This document shows, in pieces, positions 26,401 through 41,400 of a stretch of 64,000 nt of DNA; the stretch's first letter is position 1, and each line of letters starts with the position of its first letter. The stretch spans positions 411,243-475,242 of the forward strand of contig NW_019091417.1 of the NCBI RefSeq assembly GCF_001949145.1. Direction: 5' to 3'. The position numbers and the translations under genes are program-made. Below the pieces are notes generated by a model, which saw only the letters and a list, made by a program, of their open reading frames with translations, had not been told where the DNA came from and did not search any database. Origin of the DNA: Acanthaster planci (lineage: Eukaryota > Echinodermata > Asteroidea > Valvatida > Acanthasteridae).

Positions 26401-29400
26401 AACATACATGTACGCAGACAATGCAAGACCCTTTCGGCTCATACCAAGACTTGTAGGAAAACTCAGCACCCAATCTGATCTGACATACATTTCGTATCAG
26501 ATGCCTTTGGCAGCTTTCATCATGACCATATTCCATGAACTTGATCAAAACGGATTCCTCCCATCAATAATCCAAAATTATATCAGGAAGCCTATTGAGC
26601 GGGTTTGTGAAGTCTCTTATGAAGTAGTGACATTTTCTTCTTCGAGAACATTCCTCCCCACTTACATGTAACAACTACTCGGGGGATTTCTCTGTCACCT
26701 GTAATGTTTCTAACCAACTTCAACCCCACTGCTTCAGTGAACTGATTCATGTTGCAGAGTACAAATCTCTGTCACCAATAATGTACTTGCAATCTCCTGA
26801 GGAAGGTGCTTTGCTTTGGCCTAAATTCAATCACTAACATCCCAATGTATGGTACAAGTTAACTCTAATCTCTGTCTTCAGGCAAAGTTGGCCAGTAATG
26901 AAATGTTATCTCTGTTCATTCGGAGAAACCCTGCTGCACTTCACGATAATGTCCCTCGTGCACAAGGTTCTGTGATCTGGAAGGTAGACTGCCATTGAAG
27001 CCAACACAATTACGTACTCGTATACTCCATCAATCCTGACTCCAAACCTCAAACTCAAACCGAATCTGGTTAAACATGTAACAAATGCTCACAAATTTAG
27101 CAAACTGAACACTGTACACCTAACAATACTGTCAGAACCATAACAAAAGCAAGCAATGCCCTAAAATATTGCAAATATCCAAACCAGTTTAGTTTTAAGG
27201 GCCCTAACATTTTCAGGTCTTTCATGTATATATTGCTGTCATTAAAATGGGTAGCCTGGGTCACAGTGCGTGTACATGTACATCAGGCAAGAAAACAGAG
27301 AAAATCGCTGTTTTTTTCTAATAGCAGTATATTCCAAAGAAAGACTCCAACGACCTATGCAGCTGCCTCGTGAAAACAACCTTAAATGATTCATTCATCA
27401 CAATGTCCTCTACTGGGTGAAACCTCATCACTCCAACACTGTGCCATTTAACTATGACTTATACAGTACATGTACCGGCACATCTGGGTAGGCATTCACC
27501 GCGTTCAGGGGACAAGTTCTTTTGTTAGGGAAATTCGAATCGAGTTGTGGGGACATTTCTAAGTCCCCACAATGTTTTCGGTCCCCACAAACAGGTGAAA
27601 TGTTGAGTGTTCCCACAACTATGGTGCGGCAGAAGGTGTATCGGGAGTTTATAACATTAGTCAAATTACACTTTCACTTGACTTATCTGTACAGTTTTAG
27701 TTGTTTAATGTTACTTGCTTGACATGTACATGTATAAATCGGTACATACAAACATGTACTCACATTGTATTAGCTGAAATTCAGTGTTCTGATATTCATC
27801 TTTATGCTTACAGGTCTTTTCCATTTGTCTTCAATATCATAAAGATGTATGAACTAATAAAGGTTTTCCAAATTCTGAAAGAACTGGTATTGAAGGCAAC
27901 ATACCAGTAAGCACATTAAAATGCACAGTTGGGGTGCATAGTTTCATGTCTCTGTCACATAGGCACATGTGATTTTGTAGGATTAGAACAAATTCCTTAA
28001 TTTCTAAGAGTAATTAAGTAATGTAATTACATGCCAAACAAACAAACAAACAAACAAACAAACACCCCAACACCCCAACAAACAAACAAACAAACACCCC
28101 AACAAACAAACAAACAAACAAACATAGTTTGAAGTCTATTTCAATGTTATTTCCATGTCAAATTGAATAAGTCAGGGGTAACAGGGCCACCAAAAGTGTC
28201 CCACTTTTGGACCTCAAATTTACAGAATGACCATGTAGCCGCAAAGACACTTTGCAAGCAGGTGGAACTGGTTCGAGATTCACTAATGTCTGAGACTGCA
28301 TCAAGATACCCTCAAGCAAGATGGGTCAAGTGATTCTGGAGACTGGATTTCATCATCACCTGCAGCCTTAAGACATTCAATCCCTAGCTTGCCTGTATAA
28401 TCTCTTTAATTTCATAATCTTGACATGGTTGTCACTCCGGGCTGCTGGCATATACATTGCAGTAGGTAGTCTTGCCAGTGGACTGATCCCTTTCCCACAA
28501 GGCTACATTTAGAAGGAGACGGGGATCTCCGAAGTACACATGACTCCCGCACTACAGGTGCCCTGCACTATGGTGGAACAAGAATGAATCCAGAAATCCC
28601 CTCCTCCGAACAGCAGCAGCATTGAAGGACGAGAGCATGACTTTGGTCTTGTGATGGAAAGACTTTGGTCTTGTGATGGAAAGACTTGAGGTCGGGGGGG
28701 GGGACGGCAATGGAGAGTTGCTCATGGCCGTCTGAACGGAGCGGCTCTCTGAATGGCCTCCTCTCACCTGCTGCACTGGAGGATGAGGATTGGACTCTAG
28801 TCTGAGTGCCTAGAGGGTGAGGGTAATAAGCTCACAGGGTAGAGGCTGAGAGAAGTATTCATCTCTAACCTACATGTACAGGTGTATGCTATTGCCCAAG
28901 ACTTGCAGGATTGCTGCCAAAATTTGAGGGAAAATCCATTTCATTGCAAGCACTTATACCGAAAGTCCAACTTGAAATACATGTATATGTACAATGTACT
29001 GAAGCTCCCCCCTTTAGCACAACTTTGCACTTGTTAAGCAGTTCAAGTGACTTTGGCCCTTACACGTGTACATGTACCGTCACGACAACAGACTGATCCA
29101 GTAAGCCCCACCAACCGCACACATGGGTTATTATAAACAGGCACACATCTCCAAAGCAACATTGCATGTTCCACTTGCACGCTGAGATGCACACATTTCA
29201 ATCTTGTTGTGCATTCATGTTTACACATACATGTACATGACAGCTGTGAATGAGCCCAATGGTTCATGTGCTTAATGGCTTAATCACGATTATACCATTA
29301 CAGGATGACAGGATTATACCATTACATGTACATGGCTAGAGGGGTGTTTTTCAAAAAAAAAAGCAAAGTTGTTGACCAAATCATTGGAAATTTGTAATTT

Positions 29401-32400
29401 TTAAACTTGGTCTGACTTTATTATTTGAAAGGTATTCATGAATAACAATGATATACGTGTAAGTACAATGCACACTATGCTTGGCTGGTCTTAAACGGTC
29501 AGGAAAATGGACGCTCATAATGCTCTTGTCTGTAGCTCACGCATTAGTTGTGTCCATTCTCCTGAGCCACTGAACATTTAAGATGGGTCAAGCATACATT
29601 AATGCCCTTAAGTGAAGTAAGCTTTAAATTATAGCAATGTATTACAATTTTTTAACTGGCATTATAATTATCCGGTTCTTAAGTGTAAAGTCACTTCAGT
29701 TTAAACCACGCCCACTGCACACGTGCACTGCACATAGGGTTACATGCATTGATCACTGTTTAAACGGAACCAAGGAACCCGAAGTTAACGTACAACTTCA
29801 GCGATCGTCCAAAGGGGGCCTGCAAATTGTGGCACATCCGCCTTTGTGACGAAGTCACTTAGGAACCAGATTGCAGTTCACGGCTTGGATGGGTTTGACA
29901 TTTATACTGGTACATGTAACTCTGCCTCAATTTAATAATCAATCGTGTACAGCAGGATGCTACATCACAGGTTGAAAATTGGGGGGAAGTACTAACGAAC
30001 ATGCATGCATTTATTTACATGTATTAGCATTAAACTTATGTTTCTGTGAGAGAACACAAATTACATTATACAATGCTTTGTAAAGCTTTATCATAATGTC
30101 TGTACACAAGAGTTGTTAGGTACAGGGTAAAAACCACTCTGGAACAAATTCTGAGTCCTCCATAAATCACCCTATCGGATTCCAACTGGTGGAGGCCTCT
30201 GCAGACTATCCATTACCGATGTCACAATAATAGGCTCTCATCATGCACCTGCAACTGATTTATAGCCAGACGGCTGTACATAAAGAAGCCTCTAATGGGA
30301 TCAAGCCTGCCAGGTGTCAGAGCAGAGAGGATATGAACAATGTACGGTTGAAGAGCAGCCAGTCTGATGACATCAATGATAGCAGTCTCAAAGATCACTT
30401 GTGATAATAACAGGAGGGACGAGACTTTCTATCAGTGGAGTTGGGCAGTGTTTGTACGTGGCGTGTTCTTCATAAAATGGACCACAATGCAACTCCGGAT
30501 GTCATTTTTCAAAATTTCTAAAAGAATGACTTTGATCATGAAAAACAAAAATTAGCACCTTCAGATTTATACAAATGATTATTTGTGGATAATTAGGCCA
30601 TGATTAGGAATATTGTGTACATTTGGTTGGCTACCAGTGCAAATCAAATGGAGTTGAATTCATTTAAAGTTTTACGTCAAAGTGTTTTCACCAGACATGC
30701 TAGAGGACTTGATTTCAAAACCTCTCCCAGCAACAAGGAGAATTCAGTACATTTTTCAACTGATGTATTTTAAAGCACCTAAGAAATAACTTTTAAAAAA
30801 TATAAGCCATGAAAAAAAAAAGAGCACAAAATTGACGGAAAATGATGAGAAAAGTCTGGCTCTCTTTATTCTCTTACCATTTATAATCACTCTCACTATA
30901 CCAGCATATCTGCCAGGCCTAATACCTTTCAACCACTGAAAATAATCTTTAAGTTTGGCCACATCAAAAATGTATAATGAGTACAATATGTTAGTTGTGA
31001 ATGTCATTTTTGACGGAATTTTGATGACGCTCGAGAATTTTGACAAAAATGCATGACATTCGAGAAGGCCGTAAACGCTGTCACATGTAGTGCACGAAGA
31101 TTCCATGCACGATGTTCATTTTGCCGTTTATTTTGGAGATATTTGGGAGGAAATACTTTGTCTCTTGTTCTCAAAAGCAGAAACATTCAATATTGAGGCA
31201 ACGTAAAAAACCACATGATCCACAGGGAAAACTGATCAATCAATTCACTGTAACACGGAGCAATACACCTGTTAACCTACACCTCATCCCATATCATCAA
31301 AGCCCCATTCCCCACTGTTGTATATCCATACAAATCAACTGCACGTGTACAGTGGTCGTTATTTGTTTATCGTAACTACGGACTTTATGAACACATGTAT
31401 TTACGTGCACAATTTAGACATTAGCGACGACTGGAAAAGTCGAGAGACAGCTGTGAAAAAAACAACTGAGCAAAAAAACCTGAATACCATGTGACTGGCT
31501 CTGGGCTAATCAAGAAACAGATTCTGTAAGAGCAGTGTCATAAAACGTATTCTGTGCAAGTACATGACAGAAACAAAACAGGGACGTGTAACAATGATGA
31601 AAATGGAGTCATTGAAATCATACCTTGCTCGAGGGGTACCGACTCCACCACCTCCTGAATCAGCTTCGCTTCGTTGATTCGGAAACCCAACATGAGGGCG
31701 CTGCTCCATTCCTTGCGATGCAATGTATCTCGAACCAAGCCGGGGGTAATCTCAAGGGTCAAATCAAAGGGGTCAAAGGTCAAGGTATTGTCCAGTGAGT
31801 ACATCAGCAAGCCTTCCGTGGTTGTTGCAGCAAACTGACGGCCTGTGAGAGATCAAGATGGAAGTTCTGCCAGCATGATTGTCAGAATTTTAGGTACGCT
31901 CTCAGGTACCTCATAAATGTGGTTGGAAATTCACAAACACTGGTCCTGGTCCATCAGTTTAATCAGTAGTTATACTTTATGCAGGAGAAGACTGCCCAAG
32001 TTTGGTGTTTAAAATGAGTAACCTTGTATTGATGCAGATTGGGTTTACGGCTTTTTGTGTATTTTAAGACAATGATATAATTACAACAAACTCGGGACGG
32101 AACAAACACCTACATTTATTTCGAACTGCAAAATAATTTGTGTAATGATTATGCAAACTCATTTTCGGACATTGTGAATTTCTTTTTCAATTCCATTCAA
32201 GGTGGGAAAGTTCACATTGTCTTGAAAGAACTTCACAATGTTGAGTTCCCCGTCACGGTAAAAACTTGAATCTTTGAAATCCCTCCATAGTTACCACATG
32301 TGGGGCACTAATCCCTGACAAGAAGACTGTTACCTGTTGGTGAAAATTTGACCCCTGACACGTCGACCTCTGGTTTAAAGAACCTTGAACTCATGTCTCC

Positions 32401-35400
32401 CTTAGTGACACCAGGTAAACTGACTGCTTGGGAACTGTCCCCTTCTTCCTCAATCAGGGCAATGTTCCCAAACTCTGTCATCTTTCGACGATTCAAAAAT
32501 TCCTGAAAACAAACAAAACAACGTGAATGGAAACTTTTAAAGATGACGCTGGGACAGAAAAACATGTGGCGTATGCTACCGCATCTACACACATCACATT
32601 GGTTGACGACCCCTTCTTTCAGAGAGCAGAAGTGTAATCAAAAAACCTGAACCCAAGCCTCCATGGTTCTCCCTCTCACAGGACGCAACTGGTATCTTCA
32701 TAGAAAAATCATAACTGCATATTTAATGCCATCAGGTGTGCATTCCAATTGTGCACGGTGTGCAAATGTTACATGCCAACATACGCACCCATCCGCACAT
32801 CTTTGAAATACAGTACAGCTGATGCATGCCACCAAATTTGATATCCAAAACGCCAAGGCCATCTGTGGGAAACGATTATCATTTGAGACCTATTCTTAAA
32901 TCTAAATTAGCTCTTCTCAACTAGATGAGCCATTTCTTCTATGGGAATGCCCAAAATGTACACAGAAGAATGGCTTTTAAAGACCAGCAAATGTAAGTAT
33001 CCTTCATTATTAGGCTCCAGAGTACCCTGACTGACTCATGCTCAGTTATCAGTAGAATCAGCGTCATACCTCCATGGCATCCAGAGACAGATTGCATGAC
33101 ACTTCAAACCTCTTGACAAGCATCTGCTCCCGTATGTTGTAAATACACACATGCTTCGACTTGCCTGCTGCAAGAACACATGTGCCATCAGCTGAATAAC
33201 ACAAAGTGTTGAAGGACCTAAAAATCAAAGAAAGTCAAACACAACTTGAATCTTCACAACGTTCCTCACTTGGCCCAAACCAACAACGAGCAGCAAACAT
33301 GGCATGCTTACAGGTTGACAAAACTGGGCCTCTATCCCAAACTGTCCTCAGTCTTCCTACAGGTGAAGAATGGAGGACTGTTATGGTTAAGGCTGGGTTC
33401 CAAAGTTGCAGCTATGACTGAAATTAATGCATGCACCATGGCCACAGGCTAGGGGCTCATTTTGCTCTCTCTAATGCAGAACTCAAGTGACTTTGACACC
33501 AAGACTCAATCTCTGGGTTCCACAATGTTGCTCAAGAATGCAGTAATGAATAAACAACCAAGCCATAGTAAAGTGTTTGCGTGATATCTTACTTGGCTGC
33601 CGATGAGGTCTTTGCTGTTACCATATCACCCTCTCTCCTTCCTCCTCCGAGGTCCGTCTTGCCATCAACAGACCCCGTCTGCGAAGCTGTCTGAACGTTC
33701 CAGAATGAAATCTGACCATCTAATGTAGCCACGGCTAACTGCTGACCATCAGGGCTGAAGGCTACAGCTAGACCTGTAATACATAACACCAAACAATTTA
33801 CTGGGAAAGTTTCTTAACAAGAACAAATTTTCACAACTTCTGAAAATCTCATTGTGAAGTTCTAAGGCAGGTAGGCTTTTAACAAAGGATGTCCAACTGG
33901 AAAAATTGTACCACCCTGTTGACACTTACCAATGCACAAAATCTGGAACATGCTACCATGTTGAAGTAATAAATATTGAAACATGGTGCTTATTGATTCC
34001 GAAAATTTGGGTTAACCCAAAGAGTCAATCCTGTTGTTACAACAATTTTTCACACACCTTGATGACAGATTAAAGGAAATTTGTACACGATATCACACAT
34101 GACTGGCAGAAGTCAATCTCCACCAAATAATTCCCACACCAACATATTCAGGAATGAGGGTCAGCTGTTCCTACCATCAGTCAAGACCTGTAGAGTCTCT
34201 CTAGCAGCTTTGTGCGCGTAAATATTCCAGAGTTTCACGGTCTTGTCCCAGGATGCACTAGCCAGTATGTCTGCCACTGAGCTGAAGCTGAGGCTCGACA
34301 CTGGTCCTTCATGGCCTGAGAGAACCTACATGTTACGGACAAGTGTCCAAAGTATATCAATGAATAGATATATGTGGGTGTATTGAATTACAGTGCAACA
34401 AACGAGCTGGAGGATTTGTCATGAGAGTCCAAGGAGGGCACTTCAAAGTCAGTTCAATAATCAGTCTGTAGTATTTCCCCATATACGGCAAGTTTTGTCC
34501 AACTTCAGCATCAAATATCTCAAGTTGGCAACCATGAAGTTTAAATCGCATTGGTACAAACATGTTTTGGAACGTCTAGGTGGTGGGTTTCTTTCAACAG
34601 CCAATCACACTTTTGCAAACAGAATTTTTCGTCAGTGTTCTTGTTCCCTATGCTCCAACACTGAAGAAAAGCAACCCGTAACACGGAAACACCCACGATC
34701 CGTTGCAGGCCATTAGAACAGGCCTTATGATTGGTCAGATTGCATGAGATTTGTGATGTAATAGTTACTGATTGCTGTACATGTACGTGCAAACCATAGT
34801 GGGGAGTATTTTTAACGTTGCCAGGGGAAAGTACTCCTTTACAGCCAACTGAGGACACATATTGCAATATATCTATAATAGCAGTTCAACACACCCATAC
34901 CTGTTTTACATACAAAGTGTGGGCATTCCTTTGCTCTCCTGTGGTTAAGGAAACTTGAGGAAACTGCTCCTTTTTCTCTAACAAGGATAACTCCTTCCAG
35001 CTGGATTTTTGATGATAATTTTCTAGACTGTTCCTCTTCATTTTGCTACGGATAACCTTGACCCCAAAATGCCTCTGAAACTGTTTTTCAGAGAGGGGAA
35101 AGCATTGTGTGGACGTGTGCGAGTCCACACTACGCCTTCACACCCTACATTGTGCGGACTTCTTTTGTGCAGAGGTCCACACTATGTATGCCATGCCTGC
35201 ACACTATGTTTATTCACAGAATAAAACTGCACGGTGAAAAATTGTTCTACAAGATCACTAGTTTAGGTATTAAAGCTAAATACACGTGTACATGCTTGCC
35301 TACCTCCAGCAATCGTCCAGTTTGCATAGACCAGACAAAGACTTCAAAGCTATCTTGAGCTCCTGCAGCTACTAACTGCCCGCTGGAATCAACAGCCAGA

Positions 35401-38400
35401 CAGGCAAACTGAGCAGGATGAGGAGATGTGAATGTGCGGAAATTACGGTATCTGAAACACAGAAATGGAGTACAGAAATAACAAATTTCAAAGTCAACCG
35501 ATCAAGGTAACCACTCAAGTGAAAGTGACAGCTTTGCACCTGGACATAATCATGTTCCTTCGTCAAGGACTATGCCAGCTCTTGGTTCTTCCCCATGGCA
35601 ACTTTAGAAATGAGCTGCTTAGGCAACAGCGACCACACAGTAAGAATGCTAGACTTACCTGTTTAGATCAAAGGCCCTGACCGTGCCATCTAATGATGAT
35701 GATACTACTACTTTGCCTGCTTTGCCGCTGAAGGTGACTCCCGCTATAGATGCAGTATGTTCACTGAACGTGACAAAGCAAAGACCACTGCTGGTATTCC
35801 ATACTTTCACCTGAAATTAATATCAAGAGAATTATGATTACATCAAAAGGCTGGAATGCAGTTGACTAGCAAATGGAAACTGAACGATGGAATGAGTCAA
35901 GAATCCCTACCAAAGTACAACTTCTCCCCAGAGAAAAATCTTGTGCAAGATTAATCAAACTGTTTACGGGACTACAAAAGTTTTCATACCCAGAGTCCAC
36001 AATAACAAGGCTCAAAAGTTTTTCAAAAACTGTCTCCAATAACACTGGTCAACAATTTTTAAGAGTTATCTGCTTCAAAGATTAAATGTGGTGTTTATAG
36101 TGGATTTTCATGTGCTGAATTCATATTCAAATTGAATTCAATTAAAATAGCTGATTGGCTAGGGTTTCCAAGATATTTAAGTTCACATTTTTTCGTTCTA
36201 TGTATATGGTGTACATAGCATAATCAGAAATTATGAACCTTTCCCAAACATTTACACATGTACATTTAGCTACTAACACAATCCATATTCTAAAAAGTTG
36301 TGCCAATCTACCACTGTAGGCTTCATTTCCATTCTCAGTGACCCAGAATTAGTCAAGTCTGACTCCGTTTGTTTTTCAACTATTTTGGTCGTGGACCAGT
36401 GTAGTGTAGGTTTTCTAAACACTGTGTGACTCAGGGGTTTTCCTGTTGTTTTACAATCCTTCAAACCACAAGGTTCTTATTCGTGTACCCCAAGTAACTG
36501 CTGTTGTTATTCTTGCCAACCCAAAGACATTCAGAAACAGAGCTACACATTGGTAGCTAACTGAGTGCAGTTTTCCAGCTAGGATTTCCAGAAGTTCAGT
36601 CAGTAGTGTACTGAATGTAAGGTTTCAGGATCCAAAGCCGCTTCATTCGTTTTTTGTTCATTTATGTGAAAACTGATTAAGCCCACCCCAAAGTAAGTTT
36701 TCTTTGCGAACTTTTTGGACAGAGCTTGAAAGAAATTCTCAAACTACAATACCCACTGAAAGCAAAAATAAATCAATACTCTTCATCCAAAACAACCCCA
36801 CAGACAATCAAGAAATTGAGACAACAAATTTCCCGCAGAATTCTAACCTTTCCGTCCTGTCCTCCTGTGACAATGAGCTGACCATCTGGTGAGAAGTCTA
36901 GGCAATTCATGTTATTATGATGGCCCTGTTGCTTTAAGACATAGCACTCGCTCTGCCATTCCCAGACCAGCAATTGCCCAAGTCCTGAACAGCCAAACCC
37001 AATCCAGTCACCCGGCTGATTGAAACAGACTGCTGCAACACATTGGTTGGATATGCTGGACGACAAAGACAATAGGTGTAGCCACCATGATTCTGGGCCA
37101 CAGAGCAGAAATCAACCTTGTACGATGCTTACAAATTTCACAGCGAGAAACCTCATCTTTTTTCGGTGCTCAGCGCTTGCCTCTTTGCTGGCACTTTTTA
37201 AATACGTACAAATGTTGCGATATTTTCACATATGATATTGATCCAGCTTGAGATCTTACAGCTAATTTCAGAAATGTCTCAGTTTTCTGCACGTGTATGC
37301 AACTGCATTGAAACTATGTACAAGTAATAAAGTTCCCTCTCACTGATCATGAAGAGAGAGGCAAAGCAGACCATTTACACCGGGCAAGCGATGCCTATCT
37401 GCAGACTAAATACTCAGAATGAAAATCAGTCACGTATGCTCTTCACCATATAGGATTATATAAGCTGTTACCGGATGACAACCCAGTAATGGCTGATACA
37501 CCGTCCTCTCCCGTTTGTGCACAGAGCCCGTATGCTGGCACTCCAAATGTTCAGAGCCCTCAAAATTTGGTTAGACACTAATGTTGACCAAACTTACCTT
37601 TATCCGACAAAAAAAGGTCTTCAGCTGACCTACCTGAGTGAATGTATGAGATTGAATTCAGGCAGTTCATGAAGATGAAATGTGCCCGATTCGAAACCCG
37701 TCACCAACGTGTGATTCTTCTTGTGGTAGTCAGCGCAGGTCAACTGTGTGAAATCACCTTCCTTATTGAGGTAATGTCTGCAAAAGAAATAAAACACCAG
37801 CATGTGGGCACTACAGTCACATCAGGTAATTCCATGACATAAAATGACTGAATTATTTGAAGTGCATGAACGATGGTCAATGTACCTGCAAAACATGACC
37901 CTTTGTGTCTGTCTTCACAAATATCCATGAATGTATAAGTATATATCTCAACAAATATCACAAATTATCTCAACCACGACCCCTGACCCAACGTCCGCAC
38001 AGAAATGCCATGCGAAGCTAACTATAAACCTGACGAAAGCCCAACTGAACAACCTGCATTGATATGATCTCAAATCTTAACGTGCTTATTCCAAGAGAGG
38101 TACACCTAATCCTTCTCAGTCACAGGCTCTGTACATGAATTGAACAAAACTGGCTTCTGGCCAATTTCACTGCAAATGCACAAGGAAGAGGACAGGAACC
38201 GGTCCGGATGAACCATTATTAATATCTGATAATAACAGCATTTCAGAATCCTTGCACAGCAGTGATTAAGTGTCTTAAATTAACCACAATATTTTCACAG
38301 TTGACGGAGAGTTGATTAGCACAAAATCTTTGGATAAATCATTCTTTCAGTCTCTAAAACAGGTCACACTACAACCCCAATCAGTGAAGTACAGCATGAT

Positions 38401-41400
38401 GTGCTTCATAATCCTAATACATGTATCAGCCTCTATCGTACCTTGCTATCTTCTTGTACAGTGCCTTGCTCCCATCCTCCCCTGCTTTCTCCTTTACTCT
38501 TTGTTCAGCTGATAATGATCTTTCAGCTTTGTTGCTACATTTACTGGTTGACGAAGCCAGGGGTTGAAGGTCGTTTAAGTCTGTGTCACATTCCCAGATG
38601 ACAAGTTCCCCTTGGCGACTAATACTGTACAGCTGATATGAAGAAGTTAAGGTTAGATCAATCGGTCAGATCCTACATTCCTTTGTTAACAGAGGAGGAA
38701 TAGATTGGATGAGATTTGAAGCTTTTCATGGTGGAAATAGCAAGTGGGCTGGATAGGTTTGCCATAGCACCATGGATGTATCTCTTTTTTGAGTATGTGG
38801 GGTTCTGAAAAGAACCGGTGGTACTTAACGTTTTGGACAGTATGCTCTGTCCATCGTCAGGAGTCAGCCAAAGAGATTGACCAGTTCAACAGGCAGCATC
38901 CCAACTTAACCATGGAGTTGAAATTAAAGGATACATCTAGTGCATTTTCTTCAAAGAAGACGGCAACCACACAGTCTTTGTGTCCTCCTAGCGTGTAGAT
39001 AATCAACTGTTCCGTGTCGGACACAGCAAAGACCCGAGTGTGCATGTCCTTGGAGCCAACCGCAAAGACTCTGTCAGAAAGAAAAAAACGATATTTCAGA
39101 TTACTCCCAAGAAACTGATGAGGTTTGAAGTATGGACTGTGAGAACTGAAGGAGGCAAATACTTCTGCTAACTTCTTGTCCTTGTATCCTTGTCGGGTAT
39201 TTCCTTTGTATTTGTGAACTAAAAATTGATGTTGAAAAGCAGCTATCAAATCACTCCCATATATTAAACCAGACTAACTCTCCTGGGTTGAAATTTTGAC
39301 CAAACGTCCTTAACACAATTATACTTCAATTTGCAACAGAAGTGCACAAGGAAAATTGCCCCTTTCTGAGATAATTCCATATATACGTTGCATGAAATTC
39401 CTATTGGCTGTCTGCTAGAGCTCTGGTACCCCACAAGGCACCAATAAACACAGGCACACAAATTCCCGATTGCATTTTGCAACAAAAAATTACCCCCACG
39501 ACGTATCTGCTCCATGTTTATTATCAAGTAACACGCAGATGTTCCCACAACCATGGTGCCACTTTGCTTCTGTTCCGTGGTTGTGAGGAAAAACACAGGT
39601 TGAAATATGGAGTTTGTGGGTATCCAAACATTATGGGGACAAATTTTTGTACCTGCGACTCCACCACCACTGTTCTCGACTTTCCAAACAAGGGAAATTG
39701 TCTTCTCAGAGCGTTGAAGGTCTACTCGGTCACGCAAACACATAACAGAGACTGGGTCCCAGACCTGTGCAGGCACCCTTGTAGCCATCCTTGCTCATTT
39801 CAAATTGTGCCTACTGAGCCCATTACCTGGTTACTAAGCTTCAGTAATTCCACATAATTAACACCGTCCGTTTATATGCGAGCATTGGCACCGAAAGTCT
39901 TCACTGTATCATTACATGTACTTTGAGCCAACAAGCCATTCGGTGGACTTTCTGCATCCTCAGGAAGTACATTTACACTGCTTGATGATGCTACCACATG
40001 CTAACACTGATTTTACTTTCTAACAAATAATTGTTCTTACTTTTCAAAATAATTTACACATCTGTATATCACATCACTAAAATACCTTGAATCTGATGAC
40101 CAATCGATGCATGTTGTATCATCATATGCGCCATAGTACGTCCGATGCAGCAATAATGGATTAAATTCTCGTGTACTTCCTGGCGCATGGTAAACCTGGG
40201 CAAGCCTCTCCTTTGTCAGAGCAATTTTCCTGTTGGAATGTGAGACAAATAGACCATTTTTCTGGAAAGGGTAGTGGAGGGCTTCATTTCTTAGTCTTTT
40301 TCAAGTTGAGCAGCATCAGTAGAGAAGCTGCAAAAGGTTTTCACTTCCTAACTTCTACTTGACGAATTTGGAACAATTTCCAAAAAGAACAGAAGTCTCC
40401 CAATACACTACTACATCAAAAATTAGACAATGTGATTCTTATGAACAGAGAAGTTGTTCAAAGTGAATCTCTCGCACTTTACAGCACTTTTGGTTGGAAA
40501 CACTAAACTATCAAGTCTAAGGAACAGTAAGGACATGTGGAATTGTTTCTGTTACGGTACTCTGAAGTTCCATTGACTATATGAACATGCAAACAAAAAC
40601 AGCTGATGTTGGATTTAATTCATGGAAAATGAGAACAAAGAAAAACATTTGGTTAATTCTGTGTCACCATTAACTGAGCACAGAGGGTGACTAGGCAACT
40701 CCCAAATAACAGATTTCCAAACAGATTACATCACGTATTATGTGAAATCGACAATGCAGTTTTTAGTCACGTGTTTGATAATGTCTACATACTTTCCATC
40801 AGGGCTGTATTTAACGGCAGAAACTGGTTGATGGAAGTGAAGATGATGAAGTACCGTCTTGCTGACTAGACTGCATAACATTGCTGTACCTTCTGAGCAG
40901 AAAACAACAAAGCCAATACAATTTTACATCACGAGTAAATGTATCACATGAAATCGCCAACAAATCCAATTTTCACTGAAATTCTCCACAGGGCATGGCC
41001 GTCAGCTTGTTACACGAATACCCCTACTATCTCAAGTCAATTCACCAGTCTGATTTGATTTTGAAGCAGTTTAGATCGCATTGAAATTGGATATGCCAGT
41101 TTATCAAGAGGCCTACTGACACCCTGGCTAGTCAAGAATCTTCATGAATGTATGTAAATACTCCGACAAAAAATCACTAAATCACTGAATCACTGAATAA
41201 TGAATATTGGTACTCGATGGATTTGAAACTGAAGTATTTTATACGTGCATGCTGGCTTACGTACGTATGTACATTTATGCTAGATTTGCATGTACTGGTA
41301 CGTTAAGTCAGCCAAAATGTCTCAGAGGAAAGAGTTACATATACGTGTACACGTACTTGTACATCAAAAGCTGTGGCAATTCTCAAGAAAAAGGTCGTCG

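Larger units (their letters stand above)
11492..31623 (-). other. PWP2 intron 16, about 20.1 kb
   Basis: No open frame in this interval on either strand resembles a known protein. It contains inverted-repeat elements, simple repeats, hairpins, dense TACATGTA palindromes, and several blocks of 300-500 bases without those palindromes that could be regulatory. The other located PWP2 introns are about 0.2-2 kb. No tRNA-like A/B-box pair or known miRNA seed was recognised. Confidence 0.85.

Noticed and set aside
26309-26671. 120-codon plus-strand open frame
   Set aside because: No domain, signal peptide or splice context; composition looks like ordinary intron sequence.
28260-28290. tRNA B-box-like GGTTCGAGATTC
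   Set aside because: No matching A box upstream and no cloverleaf could be drawn.
38842-38934. Extension of PWP2 exon 6 past its donor
   Set aside because: Family homology ends exactly at the GTATCC donor and resumes in exon 7 in phase.
39264-39788. 174-codon minus-strand open frame between PWP2 exons 5 and 6
   Set aside because: It sits within an intron, matches nothing in PWP2 or other families, and its start is not an obvious ATG in context.
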